Shown here piece by piece: positions 1 through 8,976 of a stretch of DNA of 64,000 nt. Under the pieces are notes generated by a model. The model was given only the letters and a program-made list of their open reading frames with translations, was not told where the DNA came from and searched no databases. The DNA is from an uncultured Lentisphaeraceae bacterium (GTDB taxonomy: Bacteria > Verrucomicrobiota > Kiritimatiellia > RFP12 > DVOR01): assembly GCA_949282555.1 (NCBI GenBank), contig CASDPK010000002.1, forward strand, positions 62,001 to 126,000, written 5' to 3'. How positions within the stretch are numbered: the first letter of the stretch is position 1; every line of letters begins with the position of its first letter. The translations under genes were made by a program, and so were the position numbers.

Positions 1-956
1 TCGACCTTGGTTATCACCTCAGCGCCTACGCCCTCTTCCGCTCCGCCGCGGAAATGGCCCCCGCAGCCTTCACCGAGGAAGACCGTGCGAAGATCGGCCG
101 TATGGCGGCCTTCGCCGACGATCTCTTTTTCCCGGATGGCGGACATCCCTACTTTGCCGACACCCACACCCTAGGCCCCAAACGCCGCCGACTCACGGAA
201 GAGGCCAAAGCCCTTTTCCCAAAAGCGTTCGATCGCCCGGCGTTCGCCTCGCGCGCTTATCCCCATGGCGGATTTTACGTGTTGCGCGAAGGGACGCCCG
301 AGACGGGCTCCATGGTCGTGCTCAAAGCCGGGCCGCCCGCGTTTTGGCACAATCAGCCCGACAACGGGACCTTCTCCTACTGGCATCGCGGGCGAGACTT
401 CTTCCCCGACGCCGGGTCTTACGTCTACGGAGGCCCCGACACCGATGCGGCGCGAGCGACCTTCCGAGCCTCCAAGGTCCATTCGACCCTCACGTTGGAC
501 GACAAGGACATTGCCCCCGGTTCTCAGTGTACCCATTGGGAGGTCCGCGAGGGAGGAGAGACAACGGTCTCGGTGAGCACCCCCGTCTATCCCGGGGTCA
601 TCCATCAACGCTCCATGCGCTTGCGCCCAGGAGGTGTTTTGGAAGTTGAGGATCAGCTTTCCGGCGCACCGGAGGGATGCGTGAGGATTCGGTTCTGTCT
701 CGCCCCCGGCGCCAATCCGATCCGCCTCCCCGACGGTTCTTGGCGCACACGTTTCCCGGATGGGAACAATATCCGCCTGCGGCCGTCGGATGCCGACTGG
801 ACGGCCGAGTTGGAGCATGGCTGGCATTCGCGCACCTCCGGACAAAAGGAAGCCCGCCCCATCCTTCGATTCGAAAAGCGAACGTCCGGCGCACACCCTC
901 TCAAACTGACCACCATCATTGAGCCCATCTCCGACAAAACGGAAGAAAACCCATGA
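1..956 (+). CDS. Heparinase II/III-like protein, 5' end outside the window
   Basis: The reading frame is open to the left window edge, so only about the last 317 residues are visible. The segment HNQPDNGTFSYWHRGR followed by FFPDAGSYVYGG matches the beta-sandwich half of heparinase II/III-type polysaccharide lyases, which carry a 'DNGSF...G...DSGtYxY' signature. In this family an alpha/alpha toroid precedes this half; it would lie outside the window. The likely role is cleavage of acidic polysaccharides such as glycosaminoglycans in the periplasm or outside the cell; the exact substrate cannot be read. The stop overlaps the next start (ATGA), so the gene is translationally coupled to the FAD oxidoreductase. 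The internal ATG at 54 is not the true start, because the frame and the homology continue upstream of it. Confidence 0.72.
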   Translation, partial: DLGYHLSAYALFRSAAEMAPAAFTEEDRAKIGRMAAFADDLFFPDGGHPYFADTHTLGPKRRRLTEEAKALFPKAFDRPAFASRAYPHGGFYVLREGTPETGSMVVLKAGPPAFWHNQPDNGTFSYWHRGRDFFPDAGSYVYGGPDTDAARATFRASKVHSTLTLDDKDIAPGSQCTHWEVREGGETTVSVSTPVYPGVIHQRSMRLRPGGVLEVEDQLSGAPEGCVRIRFCLAPGANPIRLPDGSWRTRFPDGNNIRLRPSDADWTAELEHGWHSRTSGQKEARPILRFEKRTSGAHPLKLTTIIEPISDKTEENP

Positions 957-2815
957 GACGACGTGAGTTCCTGAAACTTTCGGGCCTTTCGGCCATCGCC
1001 GCCGCCGTTCCCGGAATCTCGGCGGCCGCAACCGACGGGCCGCCCTTGATCCTCCTTGAGACCGAACGCTTCCCCGACAAGGGCGGATGGTCCGTGGATC
1101 AGCAGTTCATGGACATGATGGGTTCACCATTCCTGCTGGCCCATGGCATGGGGCATCCCGTCGCCGACGCAACCGCGCAAGCGCTCTTGCCGGAGGCCGG
1201 CGAATGGCACGTTTGGGTCCGCACGCGCAACTGGGCCGCGGAATGGACGCCCAAGGCCCCGGGCCGTTTCCAAGTCGCGCTGAATGGGAAGCCGTTGCCC
1301 ACCATCCTTGGCACAAACGGCAAGGGCTGGGGATGGCAAAAGGCCGGCAGCCTCGCGCTCCCCAAGGGGAAAGTCACGGTGACCCTGCACGACCTCACGG
1401 GTTTTGACGCCCGGTGCGACGCCATCATCCTCTCCCGCGCGGCTCATCCCGAACTCCCCAACACGGTGGAAACCCTTGACGCCTTCCGACGCAAACACGG
1501 CAGCATCCAAGCCCCCACGCAGACCGAGACTTACGACCTCGTCGTCATCGGCGCCGGCATTGCGGGCCTTTGCGCGGCCATCGCTTCGGCCCGTCTCGGG
1601 CTTCGCGTCGCGTTGGTCAACGACCGCGCACGCCTTGGCGGGTGCAACAGCTCCGAAATCCGCGTGCACCTCGGCGGACGCATCCTTGTCGGCCCCTATC
1701 CCAAGCTGGGCAGTGTCGTGGCCGAGATCGGCCCCGCCCGCGGAGGCAATGCGGCCCCGCCCGAACGCTACGAGGATGGCCGTAAGCTCGCGGTCGTTCA
1801 GGCAGAGCCGAAGCTCACGCTCCTCTCCCCTTATCGTCTGACCGCCGCCGCGGCCACGGATGGGCACATCGAAACCGTGACGGTCCGCCACACGGAAACA
1901 GGGGTGGAACGCCGCCTCAAGGCCCCGCGCTTCGTGGATGCCACGGGTGACGGCACGTTGGGCGCCTTGGCCGGCGCGGACTTCCGTTATGGACGGGAAA
2001 GCCGGGGCGAAACCGGAGAACAACGCGCGCCGGAGAAAGCCGACCGCATGGTGCTGGGGGCCTCGGTGCAATGGTACTCCGTCCCCACCGAAAGCCCCTG
2101 TCCCTTCCCGGATTTGGATTGGGCCCTACCCTTTACGCAAGCCTCCTGTGAGCGCGTGACCATGGGTGAATGGACGTGGGAAACAGGCATGGCATGGGAT
2201 CAAATCACCGAGGCCGAGCGCATCCGCGACTATGGCCTCATGGTGGTCTATTCCAACTGGGCCTTCCTCAAGAACCATTCAACGCACCGGGCCGACTTCG
2301 AACGCCGCCGTTTGGGCTGGGTCGCTTACGTGATGGGCAAGCGGGAATCCCGCCGCCTCATGGGCGACGTGGTGCTGTCCGCGAACGACATCCTCTCCCG
2401 TCGGGCCTTCCCCGATGCCTGCTGTTGCACCAGTTGGAGCATCGATCTCCACGCGCCCGACCCGAAGAATGCCCGCCACTTCCCGGATGGCCCCTTCAAA
2501 TCCATCGCCATCCACACGCCCATCGGGGCGCCCTATCCCATCCCCTACCGTTGCCTCTACTCCCGCAACGTGGACAATCTCTTCATGGTCGGGCGTGACA
2601 TCAGCGTCACGCACGTCGCGCACGGCACCATCCGCGTGATGCGCACGGGCGGCATGATGGGCGAGGTCGTGGGCATGGCCGCCGCGATCTGCCAACGGCG
2701 CGGACTCTCCCCGCGTGGCGTCTATGAGCAGGCCCTCCCAGACCTTCAGGCCCTCATGGCGAAGGGCGTCGGCAACGGCACGCCTCAGCCCCCGCAACGC
2801 TACAACGGCGGTTGA
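953..2815 (+). CDS. Tat-exported FAD-dependent oxidoreductase
   Basis: The 620-residue product starts with a twin-arginine-like signal (RRREFLKLSG, then a hydrophobic Ala-rich stretch), so export in folded, FAD-loaded form is likely. Residues about 30-165 look like a beta-sandwich that is not part of the flavin fold. A dinucleotide-binding GAGIAGLCAAIASARLG follows near residues 198-215, with RLGGCNSSEIRVHLGG typical of the FAD_oxidored (PF12831) family. A C-terminal VGRDISVTHVAHGTIRVMRT segment fits the conserved end of that family. Such proteins are common in sugar-degradation loci of Verrucomicrobiota-like bacteria, but their substrate is unknown. The 4-bp ATGA overlap with the heparinase-like gene suggests joint expression and a role in uronate or sugar oxidation; that role is inference. 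Confidence 0.75.
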   Translation: MRRREFLKLSGLSAIAAAVPGISAAATDGPPLILLETERFPDKGGWSVDQQFMDMMGSPFLLAHGMGHPVADATAQALLPEAGEWHVWVRTRNWAAEWTPKAPGRFQVALNGKPLPTILGTNGKGWGWQKAGSLALPKGKVTVTLHDLTGFDARCDAIILSRAAHPELPNTVETLDAFRRKHGSIQAPTQTETYDLVVIGAGIAGLCAAIASARLGLRVALVNDRARLGGCNSSEIRVHLGGRILVGPYPKLGSVVAEIGPARGGNAAPPERYEDGRKLAVVQAEPKLTLLSPYRLTAAAATDGHIETVTVRHTETGVERRLKAPRFVDATGDGTLGALAGADFRYGRESRGETGEQRAPEKADRMVLGASVQWYSVPTESPCPFPDLDWALPFTQASCERVTMGEWTWETGMAWDQITEAERIRDYGLMVVYSNWAFLKNHSTHRADFERRRLGWVAYVMGKRESRRLMGDVVLSANDILSRRAFPDACCCTSWSIDLHAPDPKNARHFPDGPFKSIAIHTPIGAPYPIPYRCLYSRNVDNLFMVGRDISVTHVAHGTIRVMRTGGMMGEVVGMAAAICQRRGLSPRGVYEQALPDLQALMAKGVGNGTPQPPQRYNGG

Positions 2816-2836
2816 TCCCGCCCACCCTGCGCGCCG

Positions 2837-5581
2837 TCAACGGCGGAGAAGGCGGCGCACCAGCAGGGCAATCGGCAACGGCGTGAACAGGAGCGTCGCC
2901 GCGAGGAGGACGCCAAGCCCTTGCGTCAAGGGCTCCAGCGGCAGCACCAACGCCGAAGGCAACCCGCCGAAGGGCAGCCACGCGAGCGTCCAGCCCGTGA
3001 AGCCCCACCCCACCGTCAGCCCAAAGACCAACGAGAGAAACGCCGCCGCCACGCTCAGGAAAACCGCCTGCGCGAAGAGGAAGCGCCCCATCTGCGCCCG
3101 CGTCATGCCAATGGCATGGAGCGTGCGCAATTCGCCGGCTTGCACCCGCACGTTGGCCGCCAGCAACGAGACAAACCCCGTGCAGAGAATCAACAGCGAC
3201 CACAGCGGAATCCGCGCCAAATCCCCCAGCAACTCGGCGCTGTGGGCCAACGTGCCCTCGCTGATCTCATCGCGCAGATGCACGATCACATTGGGCGGAG
3301 GCGCCGGCTTTGCGCCCTTCCGAGGTTTGCCGCCGAAGAAGGACGCCACATAAGGACGCGCCGCCGCGTCATCGTTGGCCACCTGCTGGAAGGCCAGCTC
3401 CAAACGGTCCGAGACCGAATACAACGCCGCATCATCCGCGGCTTTCGGGAGGTCGGCCCATAAGAAGCGCACACGGTCCGCCCGCTCGGGGTCCCACGCA
3501 CGGAAGACCCCCTCCCCCACGAAAACGGGGCCCAGCGTGCCGAAGGGCGCGCCGTTGCGGGCCCGCAGACGGGCCCGCGCCGTGAAGAGGTGCCAATTCA
3601 CCTGACGCACGGCCGTGATCGTCAGCGGCAACGTGTGCACCGTGCCGTCGCGCTCCTTGCGCCGAAGCCGAAAGGTATCCCCCACGCCCAGGCCGCACTG
3701 CCGGGCGAACATCGCGGTGACCGTCACCCCGGTCTCACCCTCGGAGCCGATCAGCAAGAGATTGTTCTGCTTCGGGCGCCGCCCTGTCCGCGTCTCAATC
3801 GCCACGAAATCCTCCTCCGCGAGCGGATATTGCTCGGCATGGAAGACGCGCGGGGCCGCCGCTTCCCCCACGGCCCGTTCCCACGCCGCCTTCCCTTCGC
3901 GTTGCCAACCTTCCGCGCTGACCCCATTGGGGAGCAGCGAGACAATGGCATCGGGGAGATCCCGGGACGGGATGAAGGGATCGGTGAGCGAAGCCCCCCA
4001 AATGTGAATGGCAAAAAAGGCGCCCAAGCCCGCCGTGAGCGTCAGGGCCATGCGGGCGTTGCGTCCGGCCGCACGGGTCAGCGCCCCGCGCAGAAGCTCC
4101 GGACGCAGACGGAACACCGCCCCCAACGGAACCGCAAGCAAGCCTTCGGCCAACCACAGCGCAGGTTTGGCCAACCGCAACAGCCCCCACACCGCCAGCG
4201 GCAATCCCACAAAAAGGAACCACGCACTCCGCAGCAGGGGCGAGGCGGGGAACAGCACCAGCGTCAGCAACACGGGAAGCGTCAAAGCCAGCGAAACGAA
4301 GAGCCGCCCCCAAGGATGCGCACACCGCCACGCCTCAGGCGCGGCACGCAGTTCGTAAGGGCGCAAACGGAGGATGCGCCGCAACGGCACCGCCAGCGCC
4401 ACGAGCGCGGACACCCCCAACAACGCGGCCACACCCACAGGCACCGGCCACCCCATCCACAGTCCGTCGGGGAAGACCAGCGGCTTGGCGCGGACGAAAC
4501 CCGCCAGCACCCCCCACCCCGTCAGGAAGCCCAACAGCCCGCCAACGCCCGCAAGGAAAAGTCCCTCACGGGCGACCCATGCGCACAACTGGCCCGCCGT
4601 CATGCCCAACGCACGGAGCCGCACATGGATGGGGCGGTTCTGCTCCAACCCCACACACAGCGCATTCACGATCATGCACAGCGTCGCCACGCACGCCAGC
4701 GCCACCAGCAACGGCACCTGCCGGGCAAGGTTCTGAATGGCGTCGGAGCGCAATTGCCGCAACAGATCGGCGCGCGTGGTGAGCGTGGCCGCGTCGTCAT
4801 CGGGCGCGATCGTGCGCACCAATTCCCGCAAGGCCTCGGGCGAACGGAAGGGACGCAGGCGGATGAGCATCAGATTGCAAAGCCCCTCCGTCTCGGCCAA
4901 CGCCGCGGCCTCCGCCAAGGCGTCGGAGGCGAACATCGTGGGGAAGCCGCCCACGGGGCGGATCCGCTCGGAAAGATAACCGCAAAGGGTCGCCATCCGC
5001 GTGCCCGCCGGCGTCACCACCGGGAGGCGCGTGCCGACCGGCGGCGCGGCCCGCAGCCCCTCTTCGCCGAAGGCGCGCGGGGAAATGGCGAACTCCGGCT
5101 CCGGCGCATCGGCGCGCGGCCACCGTCCGGCCGCCAACCCCTCGGGATAGGGACACTCAGGGAAATCCCGCACCGGGGCGATGCCGCCGGTCACCCCGGG
5201 GCCTTGGAGGGGACGGCCCTCCGGCCGCCAATCGAGCGAACAGCGGAAGACCGTCGTGGAAACGACGGAGGCCACATCGGGCGAAGCCTTGACGGCCTCC
5301 GCCACGGCGGCGGGGATCATCTTCACGGGGGAGCCATGCGCCAAGGTCTGCATCCCCGAGCCTTTGGGCGCGGCGGCGGAAGCGCGCCCCGTCGCCACCC
5401 AACAATCGTAGGGCCGGCCCATCGCCTCGCTCAGCGGGCGTCCCTGCCACCACGTGGTGGCCGCCAAACCCAGCGTCCACGTCAGAAGCGCGGCGGCGGC
5501 CGTCACGCCCAGCAGGGCACACGCCAAACGCACGCGGTCGCGGCGGAGCGTGTCCCGGAAGAGCAATCCCACCGCACTCAT
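2837..5581 (-). CDS. FtsX-type ABC transporter permease
   Basis: The 914-residue membrane protein has an N-terminal transmembrane helix, a large periplasmic region, and two FtsX-like blocks. One is near residues 285-400 (VARxxLFLAGVGGLLGFLTGWG style) and one lies in the last 120 residues (LHAIGMTRAQMGRFLFAQAV). This is the duplicated architecture of ABC3/MacB-like permeases that act by mechanotransmission rather than by moving solute through the membrane domain. The start overlaps the stop of the ATPase gene by ATGA, so the two form one transporter. The TonB receptor just upstream suggests a role in handling a metal, chelator or lipid at the envelope. The substrate is not readable. It converges on the FAD oxidoreductase gene with only 21 bp between them. 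Confidence 0.8.
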   Translation of the reverse strand: MSAVGLLFRDTLRRDRVRLACALLGVTAAAALLTWTLGLAATTWWQGRPLSEAMGRPYDCWVATGRASAAAPKGSGMQTLAHGSPVKMIPAAVAEAVKASPDVASVVSTTVFRCSLDWRPEGRPLQGPGVTGGIAPVRDFPECPYPEGLAAGRWPRADAPEPEFAISPRAFGEEGLRAAPPVGTRLPVVTPAGTRMATLCGYLSERIRPVGGFPTMFASDALAEAAALAETEGLCNLMLIRLRPFRSPEALRELVRTIAPDDDAATLTTRADLLRQLRSDAIQNLARQVPLLVALACVATLCMIVNALCVGLEQNRPIHVRLRALGMTAGQLCAWVAREGLFLAGVGGLLGFLTGWGVLAGFVRAKPLVFPDGLWMGWPVPVGVAALLGVSALVALAVPLRRILRLRPYELRAAPEAWRCAHPWGRLFVSLALTLPVLLTLVLFPASPLLRSAWFLFVGLPLAVWGLLRLAKPALWLAEGLLAVPLGAVFRLRPELLRGALTRAAGRNARMALTLTAGLGAFFAIHIWGASLTDPFIPSRDLPDAIVSLLPNGVSAEGWQREGKAAWERAVGEAAAPRVFHAEQYPLAEEDFVAIETRTGRRPKQNNLLLIGSEGETGVTVTAMFARQCGLGVGDTFRLRRKERDGTVHTLPLTITAVRQVNWHLFTARARLRARNGAPFGTLGPVFVGEGVFRAWDPERADRVRFLWADLPKAADDAALYSVSDRLELAFQQVANDDAAARPYVASFFGGKPRKGAKPAPPPNVIVHLRDEISEGTLAHSAELLGDLARIPLWSLLILCTGFVSLLAANVRVQAGELRTLHAIGMTRAQMGRFLFAQAVFLSVAAAFLSLVFGLTVGWGFTGWTLAWLPFGGLPSALVLPLEPLTQGLGVLLAATLLFTPLPIALLVRRLLRR

Positions 5582-6303
5582 GCCATCAACCCCAAATAGC
5601 GGGCGGCGACGGCGGCGGGATCGTGCTCGGAAGCGAACGCGCCACGGAAGGCGCCATCGCGCAACACATGGATGAGATCCGCGGCCGCGGCCACCTGCGG
5701 ATCGTGCGAGATGAGGAGGATGGCCGTGCCAAGCTCACGGTTGAGGCGCGTGAGCGTGGCGCAAAAGGCGTTGGCGGCGGGGGAATCGAGGTTGCCGGTG
5801 GGCTCATCGGCCAAAATGACGCCGGGCTCCATCGCGAACGCCCGGGCAATCGCCGTGCGCTGGGCTTCGCCGCCGGACAGACGGTCGGCGGGCTGATCGC
5901 GGCGGTGGCTGAGCCCCACGAGATCCAGCAGGCGGGCGAGCCGCGCCTCCGGCAGGGGGCGCCCATCGAGCAGCGCGGGCAACGCGATGTTCTCCGCCAC
6001 GGTGAGGGTCGGCACCAAATTGCAATCCTGGAAGACAATGCCGACCGTTCGGCGGCGCAACACGGTGAGCGCACGGTCGGAGAGCCCCGCAAGCGGCTTC
6101 CCCGCCACCGTCACCTCCCCGCCATCGGGCGGGAGCAGGCCGGCGAGCACGGCCATGAGCGTGCTCTTCCCGGAGCCGGAGGGGCCCATGACGGCGTGGA
6201 AGGCGCCCTCGGGCAACGTGAGGCTCACGCCACGCAACACCTCGAGGGTTTTGCCCTCCATACGGTAGGATTTGACGAGATCTTTGGCTTCAAGGGCATT
6301 CAT
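5578..6303 (-). CDS. ABC transporter ATP-binding protein, LolD/MacB type
   Basis: The 241-residue ATPase is full length for the LolD/MacB/FtsE class. It shows Walker A GPSGSGKST near residue 41, a Q-loop in VGIVFQDCNLVPTLT, the signature LSGGEAQR, and Walker B VILADEPTGNLDS with the D-loop, plus the switch histidine in LLISHD. The 'EPTGNLD' wording is typical of energisers of FtsX-fold permeases. It starts 6 bp after the stop of the TonB receptor and overlaps the permease, so all three probably sit on one transcript. It supplies ATP-driven force to the 914-residue permease on the cytoplasmic face. Confidence 0.88.
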   Translation of the reverse strand: MNALEAKDLVKSYRMEGKTLEVLRGVSLTLPEGAFHAVMGPSGSGKSTLMAVLAGLLPPDGGEVTVAGKPLAGLSDRALTVLRRRTVGIVFQDCNLVPTLTVAENIALPALLDGRPLPEARLARLLDLVGLSHRRDQPADRLSGGEAQRTAIARAFAMEPGVILADEPTGNLDSPAANAFCATLTRLNRELGTAILLISHDPQVAAAADLIHVLRDGAFRGAFASEHDPAAVAARYLGLMA

Positions 6304-6309
6304 GGGAGA

Positions 6310-8388
6310 TCAGAAACGGGCATGGAGCGAGAGCTCAAAGGTGCGGCCCTCATTGGCGAAGGCCTGAAGGTTGCGGGCGGATTCAATGCCGCGCGAATCG
6401 AAGATGTTGCGCACGGCCAACCCAAGGGAGAAGGTTTCCGTGATGGGGAAATCGAGCGAGGCATCGAACGTCAGCAACCGCTTGGCCACCTGGTCATCCC
6501 CCGCCGGGCCGCCGCGGAAGGTCATCATCCAGTCGTCGCGCCAGCGGCCGCCGAACCCAAAGACCGCATCATAGAACCACTCGGCCTTGTAGCTCGTCCA
6601 CAGCGAGACGGCGTGGGGCGGGAAGCGGTCAAAGCGCAGGCCGTTGGTTTTGTCGTAGTAATCGATGTAAGCGTAGGCGAGATAGATGGACCAATTCTCG
6701 GTGATGTCGCCCGTGGCGGAAAACTCAATGCCTTGGGAATAGGTTTTGCCGTCGTCGGCGTAATAGGCATCGCCGGAAGACGCATCGGTCATGGCGATGG
6801 GCGCGTTGGATTGGTCGATCCGGAAGACGGTGGCCGAAAGCCACAGGCTCTCCAACGGATTCACGCGGACGCCGGCCTCTTTCTGAACGGCACGCCACGT
6901 GGACGTGAGGTAATCCGAGGGGGACGTGCCGGTGTTTCCGGGCCAGCGCTTGAGATTGAAGTTGGGCGTATCCGTGAGGGAGACGTTCGCGAAGAGGATG
7001 ACCCATCCGGCCTCGGCGACGTCATACGAAAGGCCCAAGCGCGGGGAATAGGTCCACATATGCGTGTGATTGACGCTGCGGTGCCAATCGGCGCGCAGGC
7101 CGGCAAGCAGGCTCAGGCCCTTCCATTCGGCGAGTTCTTGGGCGGTCAGGCCAATCTTTCCCTGCGTCGTTTTGTCCGGCGTGGTGTCGGGTGTGCCGAA
7201 CCAGCTCCAGCCCTGCGACTGCTTGAGGGTGCCGTTGGCGCCGACAAGAAACTTGTGGCTCACGCCAAAGGTATCGAAGCTGAAAATGGCGTCCTGCCCA
7301 AAATACCAGTTGCGCATGAGGCGGTCGCCGGCGGCATATTCGTAGTACTTATTGGGATTGTCGGGGGAAAAGCCGATGTTGGAATAAGGCCCGCGGTAAT
7401 CGTAACGGTTTTCCGATTGGAACATGGAGGCGCGCGTGCGCAGGGCCAACCAGTCATTCACCTCACCGTCGAGGCGGAACGTTCCGCCGTGCGTCTGGAA
7501 CTTCATGCGGTCGCCCGGCCGGGTGTAAGTGTCGTCCCATCCGCTGCCATAAGGTTTCCCGTAGCGCGTCCGGATGCCTTGATAGGCCGGCTGATCGCTG
7601 TACTGATAAAAGAGGTCAAGCCCCGCGTCAAGGCGGTCCGCCAGACGAAAGGTCAAACTCGGCGCGGCGGAGAGGGTCTTCCCATGGCGCGCACCGGAGG
7701 GGGCCCACCCCGGATCGCGCCACTCATAAGCCACGGGCACCCGCGCCGCGAATCCCTCGTCGGGCAAGGCTTGGTTCACGTCCGCCGCCACCTTCAAGCG
7801 GTTGCCGGAGGCCTTGGAATAGGAACCTTTGAAGAGGATGTCGCGGAAATCTTCCTCGAAACTCGGCCGCTTGGTCTGCAACAAAATCGACCCGCCGGCG
7901 CCCATCAAGTCGCTCATGCTCCCCATCTGCGAGCCGTAGGCCCCGCCCACCGGCCCTTTGACGATGTCCACACGCTCCAGCAAGGTGGGGTCCAAAAAGG
8001 TTGCCACACCCCCCGTCAGCGGAACGCCGCCCAAGAGCACCTCACTGCCGGAATAGCCACGGAGCGTGTAGGTGCCCGCTTGGCGGGCCATCACCGTTTT
8101 TCCGCCCTGGTAGACGCCGGGCTGAAGGGCCAAGAGTTGGTCAAGATCGGTGGCATTGCGCTCACGGATGAAATCCTCCGTGAGGGTGTCCACCGTGAAG
8201 GGCGAACGCTCGGGCGGAAGCTCCACCAGCATTCCCGCGTCGTTGGTCTCCACGCGGTACTTCGGCAACGGCGCAGCCGTCACGACCACGGTCTCATTCG
8301 TCTCCGCCGCGGGGCGGAGAGGCTCTTCGGCCATCATCACTCCGGGGAGCACGGCCAGTGCCAACATCGGGGAAATGCGATTTCTCAT
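6310..8388 (-). CDS. TonB-dependent outer-membrane receptor, siderophore-receptor-like
   Basis: The 692-residue product has a signal peptide (about residues 1-20), a TonB box-like ETVVVTA near residue 32, and a plug domain with the usual LLALQPGVYQGG and GVPLTGG style motifs to about residue 150. A 22-stranded barrel would follow, ending in LSLHARF with terminal Phe, as outer-membrane proteins require. The YSPRLGLSYD stretch and the order of barrel motifs resemble siderophore receptors. It imports a bulky ligand across the outer membrane using TonB energy. It is the first gene of a probable operon with the ABC ATPase and permease. A perfect 14-bp dyad lies 45 bp upstream, suggesting metal-type repression. 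The ligand is unknown. Confidence 0.85.
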   Translation of the reverse strand: MRNRISPMLALAVLPGVMMAEEPLRPAAETNETVVVTAAPLPKYRVETNDAGMLVELPPERSPFTVDTLTEDFIRERNATDLDQLLALQPGVYQGGKTVMARQAGTYTLRGYSGSEVLLGGVPLTGGVATFLDPTLLERVDIVKGPVGGAYGSQMGSMSDLMGAGGSILLQTKRPSFEEDFRDILFKGSYSKASGNRLKVAADVNQALPDEGFAARVPVAYEWRDPGWAPSGARHGKTLSAAPSLTFRLADRLDAGLDLFYQYSDQPAYQGIRTRYGKPYGSGWDDTYTRPGDRMKFQTHGGTFRLDGEVNDWLALRTRASMFQSENRYDYRGPYSNIGFSPDNPNKYYEYAAGDRLMRNWYFGQDAIFSFDTFGVSHKFLVGANGTLKQSQGWSWFGTPDTTPDKTTQGKIGLTAQELAEWKGLSLLAGLRADWHRSVNHTHMWTYSPRLGLSYDVAEAGWVILFANVSLTDTPNFNLKRWPGNTGTSPSDYLTSTWRAVQKEAGVRVNPLESLWLSATVFRIDQSNAPIAMTDASSGDAYYADDGKTYSQGIEFSATGDITENWSIYLAYAYIDYYDKTNGLRFDRFPPHAVSLWTSYKAEWFYDAVFGFGGRWRDDWMMTFRGGPAGDDQVAKRLLTFDASLDFPITETFSLGLAVRNIFDSRGIESARNLQAFANEGRTFELSLHARF

Positions 8389-8432
8389 GATACGAAAAGT
8401 AACAAAAAGCGCACCCCTTGCGCAAGCATTTT

Positions 8433-8446
8433 TTAGTTTATACTAA
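8433..8446 (-). promoter_or_regulatory. Dyad operator candidate at the TonB receptor promoter
   Basis: A perfect inverted repeat, TTAGT-4 bp-ACTAA, covers a TATAAA hexamer (minus strand) that could be the -10 of the TonB receptor promoter. It differs from the PerR box upstream of rubrerythrin. It resembles metalloregulator sites in its A/T-rich dyad form, but the cognate regulator cannot be named. Confidence 0.45.
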
Positions 8447-8486
8447 CAATCGCACCCCCCAAGCCCTCCCCAAAAAGCAAAAAGCA

Positions 8487-8517
8487 AAAAGCGTGCACCT
8501 TCCGGGGACACGCTTTT
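8487..8517 (-). terminator. Terminator after perR
   Basis: The 9-bp stem AAAAGCGTG/CACGCTTTT, read on the minus strand, is followed by TTTTTGC repeats. It lies 23 bp past the PerR stop and closes the rubrerythrin-perR transcript before the TonB receptor promoter. Confidence 0.75.
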
Positions 8518-8539
8518 CAGCCATGCGAAACGTCAATGC

Positions 8540-8974
8540 TCAGGCTTCGCCACGGGATTTCGCCGCGCAAGCGGGGCACAATCCCCACAGCGTCAGCCCG
8601 ATCGATTCCACCGAGCACCGCTCGGGAAGGCGAAGGTCAGGCAAGGCCCCCTGGAGCGACCCCTCAACATCCAGCAACGCACCGCAAGCGGTACACTTGA
8701 AGTGCGCGTGAGGCTGGGTGTTTCCGTCGTAACGAAGCTCCAAATCCTCCGTGCGGACCTTCTCGGCCAAACCGTGCGCCACAAATGCGTGAAGCACATT
8801 GTAAACCGTGGTCCGGGAAAGGGTCCTCATCTTCGGACGCAAGGCCCGATAGATCGCATCGATCGTGGGATGCGTGGGGTGCCCCATCAGCCATTCATAG
8901 ATGGCCGTGCGCGGCGCGGAGGGGGAAAGCCCATGCGCGCGCAACACGGCGGGGATATCCTGAACGGCAGCCAT
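8540..8974 (-). CDS. perR: Fur-family repressor, PerR-like
   Basis: The 144-residue Fur-family protein has a winged-helix N-terminal half (SPxRTAIYEWLMGHPTHPTIDAIY, then SRTTVYNVLHAF). The metal-site motif HAHFKCTACG comes next, and a second CxxC near the end (LCPACAAK) completes the Cys4 structural zinc site. The ATG at 8974 was chosen because it begins the conserved DNA-binding domain and lies 2 bp after the rubrerythrin stop; an in-frame extension to 9043 would run back into that gene. Co-transcription with rubrerythrin and a PerR-type box at that promoter argue for peroxide sensing (PerR) over iron sensing (Fur). It probably represses its own operon until peroxide oxidises the metal-binding histidines. 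Confidence 0.82.
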   Translation of the reverse strand: MAAVQDIPAVLRAHGLSPSAPRTAIYEWLMGHPTHPTIDAIYRALRPKMRTLSRTTVYNVLHAFVAHGLAEKVRTEDLELRYDGNTQPHAHFKCTACGALLDVEGSLQGALPDLRLPERCSVESIGLTLWGLCPACAAKSRGEA

Positions 8975-8976
8975 GC

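Noticed and set aside
8451-8460. C6 run before the TonB receptor as another phase-variable tract
   Set aside because: Six bases is common by chance at this GC content, and the tract is not clearly between -35 and -10 hexamers.
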